From Rubrivivax benzoatilyticus JA2 = ATCC BAA-35 (GTDB lineage: Bacteria > Pseudomonadota > Gammaproteobacteria > Burkholderiales > Burkholderiaceae_C): DNA of 64,000 bases. The first letter of the stretch is position 1, and every line of letters begins with the position of its first letter. The notes beneath the pieces were generated by a model. It was not told where the DNA came from, did not search any database, and worked only from the letters and a program-made list of their open reading frames with translations. The position numbers and the translations under genes were made by a program. Of the stretch, positions 57,219 through 64,000 are shown in pieces. The DNA lies in contig NZ_AEWG01000158.1 of NCBI RefSeq assembly GCF_000190375.1, forward strand, positions 1 through 64,000, read 5' to 3'.

Positions 57219-58160
57219 TCAGCGCAGCCAGAAGTCCACCGGCTGCAGCGGCGGCGGGATGCCCTCGTCGCCCAGGCTCTCGCGCAGGCCGATCTCGATC
57301 GTGCGGCAGATCGCGTCCAGCGGCAGGTCGTTGTAGCCGTGTCCGAACGGGTTCTCGATCTCGTCGCCGACGGCGTCCAGGCCGAAGAAGGTGTAGGCGA
57401 CAAAGGCCACGACCAGCGGCGTGACGAAGCCCAGCGCGTCGATCAGGCCGAAGGGCAGCAGGAAACAGTACAGGTAGGCCGTGCGGTGCAGCAGCAGCGA
57501 GTAGGCGAACGGGATCGGCGTGCCCTTGATGCGCTCGCAGCCGGCGAAGGCGGCGGCGAACGCGGCCAGCGTCTGGTCCATCTCGCAGGCGACGATGGAG
57601 TCGAGCGCGCCCTCGTCCAGGCCGCGGCGCAGGTCGTCGCCCAAACGCTGCAGCAGGTATTCGGGGCCGTTGGACGCGGCCTGCAGCCCGGCCCATTCGG
57701 CCGGCGTCAGGAAACGCGCGAGTTCAGGCTCTGGCTTCGTGTCGCGCAGATGGTGGCGCAGCGCGTGCGCCAGCGCGACGGTGCGCCAGACGATGCGCAC
57801 ACGCAGGTCGTCCAGCCCCAGCGAAGCCTGCGCCGGCACCGCGCCGCGCACCAGGCAGCGCGCCTGGCGCGCCAGGCTGCGGCTGCGGTGCACGACGTCG
57901 CCCCAGAGCTTGCGCGCCTCCCAGTAGCGGTCGTAGGCGGCGCTGTTGCGAAAGCCGAGGAAGATCGCCAGCGCGATGCCGATCAGCGAGAACGGGATCG
58001 TCGTGACGGTGATCTTGTGGTGCAGCAGTTCGCCGTGCAGCAGCGTGACGACGACGGCCGTCAGCGTCGTGCCGGCCAGCGGCACCAGGATGCGGTGCAG
58101 GATCGAGCCGCGCAGCACGAAGAACAGGCGCGGGCCGACCGGGCGTTCGCGGAGGATCAT
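57219..58160 (-). CDS. Bestrophin-family (UPF0187/YneE) membrane channel protein
   Basis: The 313-residue protein starts MILRERPVGPRLFFVLRGSIL and has the bestrophin signature IPFSLIGIALAIFLGFRNSAAYDRYWEARKLWGDVVHRSRSLARQ. A later hydrophobic block is IPFAYSLLLHRTAYLYCFLLPFGLIDALGFVTPLVVAFVAYTFFGLDAVGDEIENPFG. Bacterial bestrophins form pentameric ion channels, often cation-selective, in the inner membrane. It is monocistronic, convergent with katG and upstream of tRNA-Ser. Confidence 0.9.
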   Translation of the reverse strand: MILRERPVGPRLFFVLRGSILHRILVPLAGTTLTAVVVTLLHGELLHHKITVTTIPFSLIGIALAIFLGFRNSAAYDRYWEARKLWGDVVHRSRSLARQARCLVRGAVPAQASLGLDDLRVRIVWRTVALAHALRHHLRDTKPEPELARFLTPAEWAGLQAASNGPEYLLQRLGDDLRRGLDEGALDSIVACEMDQTLAAFAAAFAGCERIKGTPIPFAYSLLLHRTAYLYCFLLPFGLIDALGFVTPLVVAFVAYTFFGLDAVGDEIENPFGHGYNDLPLDAICRTIEIGLRESLGDEGIPPPLQPVDFWLR

Positions 58161-58216
58161 GTGGACGGGCCCGAAAAGAAAAATCCCTCACGGCCGGGGG
58201 CGGTGAGGGACTGTTC

Positions 58217-58308
58217 TGGCGGAAAGGGAGGGATTCGAACCCTCGTCACGGGAGGACCCGTGAACCGGATTTCGAGTCCGGCGCATTCGACCACTCTGCC
58301 ACCTTTCC
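58217..58308 (-). tRNA. tRNA-Ser (anticodon CGA)
   Basis: A 92-nt class II tRNA with encoded CCA. The acceptor stem is GGAAAGG / CCTTTCC with G73. The anticodon loop is CTCGAAA, giving anticodon CGA for UCG codons. A long variable arm (TTCACGGG-TCCT-CCCGTGA) precedes the T-arm GAGGGTTCGAATCCCTC. It lies 44 bp downstream of serS on the same strand. Confidence 0.96.
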
Positions 58309-58351
58309 TGGTATTCGCGTGGTCTCGCTGGGGTCAGCGAAGCCGCGCATT

Positions 58352-60692
<2,341 letters not shown>

Positions 60693-60693
<1 letters not shown>

Positions 60694-61136
60694 CACAGCA
60701 CTCCCAGGATGCGCACCTCGAAGTGCACGGACTGGCCGGCCAACGGGTGGTTGAAATCGAACAGCAGCCAGTCCTCGCCGACCTCGCGCACCATGCCGGC
60801 GTAGCTGCCCAGGCCGTCGGGGGTCGGGAACTGGACGACGTCACCGACGGTGTAGACGGTGTCCTCGTCGCCGAGCTCGCGCATCAGCGACATCTTCACG
60901 CGCTGCATCAGCTGCGGGTTGCGTTCGCCGAAGGCGGCGCCCGGCGGCAGCTCGAAACGCGCCTCGGCGCCGTCGTCCAGGCCGATCAGCGCCTGCTCCA
61001 GGCCCGGCGACAGGTCGCCCGCGCCGATCGTCAGCGTCGCCGGCGTGCCGCCGAAGGTGTTGACGATGTCGCCGCCGTCGGGCCCGGCAAGCCGGTAGTG
61101 CAGGGTCAGGAAGGAGCCGGACTGGACGGTGGTCAC
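60693..61136 (-). CDS. fkpB: FKBP-type peptidyl-prolyl isomerase
   Basis: The 147-residue protein is like E. coli FkpB (SlpA), a cytoplasmic prolyl isomerase and chaperone. The SlyD-type architecture shows [58 protein letters not shown] and [20 protein letters not shown], where NHPLAG is the flap signature. The stop overlaps the ATG of ispH, as in E. coli. It is divergent from radC with 53 bp between starts. Confidence 0.93.
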
Positions 61137-61189
61137 TGGGGGTACGTCGCTGACGATAGACTGGTTGCGGCCATTGTAAGAGCCGCCCC

Positions 61190-61867
61190 ATGCCCCTCCT
61201 GAAGGACCTGCCCGCCGACCAGCGCCCGCGCGAGAAGCTGCTCCAGCGCGGCCCGGGCGCGCTCGCCGACGGCGAGCTGCTGGCGCTGCTGCTGCGCACC
61301 GGGCTGCCCGGTGAGGGCGTGTTCGAGCTCGCGCAGCGTGTGCTCGCGGCCTGCGGCGGCGCCGGCGGGCTGCTGGCCGCGACGCCGGCCACGCTGGGCC
61401 GGGTCAAGGGCCTGGGGCCGGCCAAGCAGGCCGAGCTGCTGGCGGTGATGGAGCTGGCGCGCCGCGCGCTGGCCGCCAAGGTGCGCGCCGCGCCGGTGTT
61501 CGACTCGCCGGACAAGGTCAAGGACTACGTCGCGCTGCAGCTGGCCGGCCGGGAGCACGAGGTCTTCGCGGTGCTGTTCCTCGACAGCCAGCACCGCCTG
61601 ATCGTGATGGAGGAGATGTTCCACGGCACGCTGACCCAGACCAGCGTCTACCCGCGCGAAGTGGCGCGCCGGGCGCTGGCGCTCAACGCCGGCGCGGTGA
61701 TCCTGGCGCACAACCACCCGTCGGGCGTCGCCGAACCGTCGCGCGCCGACGAGTTCCTGACGCAGACGCTGCGCCAGGCGCTGCAGCTGCTGGACGTGCG
61801 CGTGCTCGACCACCTCGTCGTCGGCCGCGGCCAGGTGGTGTCGATGGCCGAGCGGGGGCTGGTGTGA
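61190..61867 (+). CDS. radC: RadC/JAB-domain protein
   Basis: The 225-residue protein has an N-terminal helix-hairpin-helix region ([41 protein letters not shown], then [18 protein letters not shown]) and a C-terminal JAB/MPN metalloenzyme-like domain ([50 protein letters not shown]). The JAMM-type His-x-His is present in HNHPSG. RadC was named for DNA repair, but its true activity is not settled. The Smr gene overlaps its stop (GTGA). Confidence 0.95.
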   Translation: MPLLKDLPADQRPREKLLQRGPGALADGELLALLLRTGLPGEGVFELAQRVLAACGGAGGLLAATPATLGRVKGLGPAKQAELLAVMELARRALAAKVRAAPVFDSPDKVKDYVALQLAGREHEVFAVLFLDSQHRLIVMEEMFHGTLTQTSVYPREVARRALALNAGAVILAHNHPSGVAEPSRADEFLTQTLRQALQLLDVRVLDHLVVGRGQVVSMAERGLV

Positions 61868-62493
61868 AGGTCTCCAGCCTGAAGGAACTGCAGGCGCTGC
61901 GCGAGGCCATCGCCCGGCGCGAGCGCGAAGCCGCCGAACGCGCCGAGCGCGAACGCCGCGAGGCCGCCGAGGCCGAGGCCCAGCGGCGCGCCTTCGCCCA
62001 TGCCGTCGGCCCGGTGCATGCGCTGCGGCCGCACGGCCGCGCCCACGTGCACCGCGCCCGCCCGGCGCCGCTGCCGCGCCAGCGCGAGGCCGACGAGCGC
62101 GAGGCGCTGCGCGCGACGCTGTCCGACGAGGTCGACGTCGAGTCGCTGCTGCTGACCGACGACGGCCTGTCCTTCCGCCGCTTCGGCGTCGGCCCCGACG
62201 TCGTCACCAAACTCCGCCGCGGCCACTGGTCGATCCAGGCCGAGGTCGACCTGCACGGCCTGCGCCGCGACGAAGCCCGCGACGCGCTGGTGCGCTTCGT
62301 GCGCGAGGCGCTGCAGCGCGGCCAGCGCTGCGTGCGCGTCGTGCACGGCAAGGGCCACGGCTCGCCGGGGCGCAAGCCGGTGCTGAAGGTCAAGGCGCAG
62401 CGCTGGCTGGCGCAGTGCGAGGAGGTCATCGCCTTCGCCCAGGCCACCGGGCCGCAGGGCGGCGCCGGGGCGCTGATCGTGCTGCTGGGGTGA
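61864..62493 (+). CDS. Smr-domain protein
   Basis: The 209-residue protein starts at GTG 61864, overlapping the radC stop. An N-terminal charged coiled coil ([40 protein letters not shown]) leads to a C-terminal Smr domain: [56 protein letters not shown]. The DLHGL and HGKG motifs are those of MutS2-type Smr nucleases. It is probably a stand-alone nucleic-acid endonuclease. A repeat cluster follows. Confidence 0.9.
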   Translation: MKVSSLKELQALREAIARREREAAERAERERREAAEAEAQRRAFAHAVGPVHALRPHGRAHVHRARPAPLPRQREADEREALRATLSDEVDVESLLLTDDGLSFRRFGVGPDVVTKLRRGHWSIQAEVDLHGLRRDEARDALVRFVREALQRGQRCVRVVHGKGHGSPGRKPVLKVKAQRWLAQCEEVIAFAQATGPQGGAGALIVLLG

Positions 62494-62531
62494 GCACGGA
62501 CAGCCGGCCCCTCGGGCCAGCCCGCAGCGGC

Positions 62532-62685
62532 GGGGTCAGGTCACGCAGCGACGGGGTCAGGTCTCGAAAGACCTGACCCCGGGCGTCGGGGGGCATCGCC
62601 TGGGGAGCGGGGTCAGCGGGGGAACGGGGTCAGGTCTCGAGAGACCTGACCCCGGGCGTCCCTGACCCCGGGCGTCCCGCTTCAC
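62532..62685. repeat. GGGGTCAGGTC repeat locus 3, with two 28-bp palindromes
   Basis: Two 28-bp palindromes, 62553-62580 and 62626-62653, each GGGGTCAGGTCT, a 4-base centre (CGAA or CGAG) and AGACCTGACCCC. Extra half-units lie at 62532, 62609 and 62661. GGGCGTC spacers follow both palindromes, so this looks like a tandem BIME-like cluster between convergent genes. Confidence 0.85.
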
Positions 62686-63080
62686 CCGCCCTGGTTGCGC
62701 ATCCAGTCGGCGGTGCCGAACAGCGACTCGGTCAGCCGGTCGGCCAGTGCGGGTTCGAGGCCGCAGTCGCCCAGCGCCTGGATCATGCAGGCCATCCACT
62801 GGTCGCGTTCGGCGATGCCGATCGCGTACGGCAGGTGGCGCGCACGCAGCCGCGGGTGGCCGAAACGCTGGACATAGTGATCCGGCCCGCCAAGCCAGCC
62901 GCAGAGGAACCAGAACAGCTTGTCGCGCGAGCCGTCCAGGCTTTGGGGGTGCATCGCCCGCAGCGCCGCGTAGGCCGGCTCCAGCTCCATCAGGTCGTAG
63001 AAGCGGTCGACCAGCGTGCGAACGCCGGCTTCGCCGCCCAGGCGCACGAACGGCGTCGGCGCGGCTTCGGCGGCGCTCAC
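62682..63080 (-). CDS. Truncated haemoglobin, group II-like
   Basis: The 132-residue globin starts MSAAEAAPTPFVRLGGEAGVRTLVDRFYDLMELEP, a group II 2-on-2 globin pattern. The proximal His is in RLRARHLPYAIG and the G8 Trp is in RDQWMACMIQAL. Group II globins bind oxygen or NO and are linked to nitrosative or oxidative stress; the exact role is not readable. Its ATG overlaps the stop of the FlhG-like gene (ATGA), so the two are co-transcribed. The gene ends beside the repeat cluster. Confidence 0.92.
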   Translation of the reverse strand: MSAAEAAPTPFVRLGGEAGVRTLVDRFYDLMELEPAYAALRAMHPQSLDGSRDKLFWFLCGWLGGPDHYVQRFGHPRLRARHLPYAIGIAERDQWMACMIQALGDCGLEPALADRLTESLFGTADWMRNQGG

Positions 63081-63913
63081 CGCGCGCCGTCGACGAGGGA
63101 CAGCAGCCGAGTCGCGACGCCGACCATGGCGATCGCCGCCGGCGTCCCGGGCAGGCTTTCCAGCAGCAGCTGGCGGCGCAGCACGGCTTCGCGCACCGCG
63201 GGATCGGCAGGCAGCTCGCCGAGCAGGTCCAGGCGCACCGGCCCGTCCAGCGACGGCGCGACGTAGCGGTCGACGACGGCCTGCAGCTGCTGGCGAACGG
63301 CACGCCCCTCGCCGGGACGTCGTGCCTGGTTGACCAGCGTCTGGATCAGGCGCCGGCCCTGGGTCGTCGCCAGGACCTTGATCGTCGCGTAGGCGTCGGT
63401 CAGCGAGGTCGGCTCGGGCGTGGCGACGACGATCGCGTCGTCGGCCAGCGACACCGTGTAGAGCACGACGTCGGAGATGCCGGCGCCGGTGTCGAGGATG
63501 ACGTGGTCGAAGCGCGGCGCGACCTCGGAGATCACGCGCTGCAGCTGGTCACGCACCTCGGGCGTCATGCGCGAGTACTCGACCATGCCCGAGCCGGCGA
63601 GCAGCACCGTGAAGCCGCCCGGCGCCGGCAGCAGCGCGTCCTCGAGCGAGCACTTGCCGGTGAAGACGTCGTGCAGCGTCAGCTTGGGATACAGGTTGAG
63701 CACGACGTCCAGGTTGGCCAGCCCCAGGTCGGCGTCGAGCACGAGCACGCGGCGGCCCTGGCGCGCCAGCGCGGCGGCCAGGTTGGCGGCGACGAAGGTC
63801 TTGCCGACGCCGCCCTTGCCGCTGGTGATCGCGCTGATGCGCGCACGCGGCCGCGCGGCGCGGGAGGCGTCGTCTCGGGTGGGCACGGCGGCCGGCGGGG
63901 TACCGTCGGTCAT
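63077..63913 (-). CDS. MinD/ParA-family ATPase, FlhG/FleN-like
   Basis: The 278-residue ATPase has a deviant Walker A motif ISAITSGKGGVGKTFVAANLA, Walker A' LVLDADLGLANLDVVLNL and Walker B-like VILDTGAGISDVVLYTVSLADDAIVVATPEPTSLTDAYATIKVLA. These match FlhG/FleN, which controls flagellar number and placement. No FlhF or other flagellar gene is in the window, so a general MinD-like role is possible. It overlaps the globin gene downstream and an unidentified gene upstream (both ATGA). Confidence 0.88.
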   Translation of the reverse strand: MTDGTPPAAVPTRDDASRAARPRARISAITSGKGGVGKTFVAANLAAALARQGRRVLVLDADLGLANLDVVLNLYPKLTLHDVFTGKCSLEDALLPAPGGFTVLLAGSGMVEYSRMTPEVRDQLQRVISEVAPRFDHVILDTGAGISDVVLYTVSLADDAIVVATPEPTSLTDAYATIKVLATTQGRRLIQTLVNQARRPGEGRAVRQQLQAVVDRYVAPSLDGPVRLDLLGELPADPAVREAVLRRQLLLESLPGTPAAIAMVGVATRLLSLVDGAR

Positions 63914-64000
63914 AGGAAGTCCTGGAAGCTCGTGGAGTCGAACAGCAGCCGCTTCTCGTCGTGGCTGACGTGCGAGTCGGCGGTCGGTTCGAGCAGCACG
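63910..64000 (-). CDS. C-terminal end of an unidentified protein
   Basis: Only the last 30 residues are in the window: a frame ending in DEKRLLFDSTSFQDFL, with stop codon TGA at 63910-63912 overlapping the ATG of the FlhG-like gene. The tight overlap shows it belongs to the same operon. I cannot identify it from so short a piece. Confidence 0.6.
   Translation of the reverse strand, partial: VLLEPTADSHVSHDEKRLLFDSTSFQDFL

Overview
The window is about 74% GC, densely packed and strongly GC-biased at third codon positions. It looks like a chromosomal segment of a Burkholderiales betaproteobacterium of the Rubrivivax/Leptothrix type. That placement rests on the TetR - isoaspartyl-methyltransferase-like - TolC - WaaA arrangement, dapA followed by bamC, a DUF3717+DUF1289 protein, a PEP-CTERM protein and the many Burkholderiales-like small lipoproteins. 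It is an inference from gene content, not a database match. Almost everything is housekeeping. I see no prophage, insertion sequence, CRISPR array or rRNA operon.

Layout. 1-2600: 5' part of comEC, a RidA-family gene, dsbB and a PEP-CTERM protein. 2731-11086: parC, a lytic transglycosylase, a secreted subtilase, parE and dadA, all on the minus strand. 11316-15309: an MFS transporter, a 40-residue membrane peptide and a methyltransferase with overlapping start and stop codons, then dapA-bamC. 15434-23232 (mostly minus): a small lipoprotein, an unknown gene plus a roxA-like oxygenase, a SlyD-like isomerase, dut-coaBC, a UPF0149/SEC-C protein and alaS. 23287-28120: a SIMPL protein, gabD, a degenerate GGDEF protein and a porin with a TTG start. 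28245-37664: tRNA-Gly(CCC), trmB, uppP, the TetR/PCMT/tolC group, waaA, a phosphomannomutase and an SLC13 permease. 37826-42912: an alkylation-repair pair (Ada-AlkA fusion and Ogt), a DMT exporter, two small proteins and a MATE pump. 42914-47084: a Cpx-like envelope-stress module (histidine kinase, OmpR-type regulator, Spy-like protein) with further envelope proteins. 47232-51367: a secreted unknown, an APH/AAA kinase fusion, UspA and a phasin/histone-H1-like protein. 51400-53411: a region with a candidate structured RNA, an orphan radical SAM/SPASM protein with an FNR-type box upstream, and a divergent unknown gene. 53456-61136: a MaoC-Pta fusion, katG, a bestrophin, tRNA-Ser(CGA)-serS and ispH-fkpB. 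61190-64000: radC-smr, a truncated haemoglobin, an FlhG/MinD-like ATPase and the end of an unidentified gene.

The most unusual part is 51470-53130. The plus strand carries a promoter-like AT-rich island followed by about 160 nt of strongly structured, apparently non-coding sequence. Its segments can pair as 1:2, 2:3 or 3:4, the last being an intrinsic terminator, which is the layout of an attenuator. Read-through would run antisense into a radical SAM/SPASM gene that has no recognisable peptide substrate beside it. Also notable are a family of 28-bp palindromes at three intergenic loci, a perfect inverted repeat across the start codon of a TetR gene, two LacI-operator-like palindromes before the phasin-like gene, and a collagen-like Gly-X-Y stretch in the periplasmic loop of a sensor kinase.
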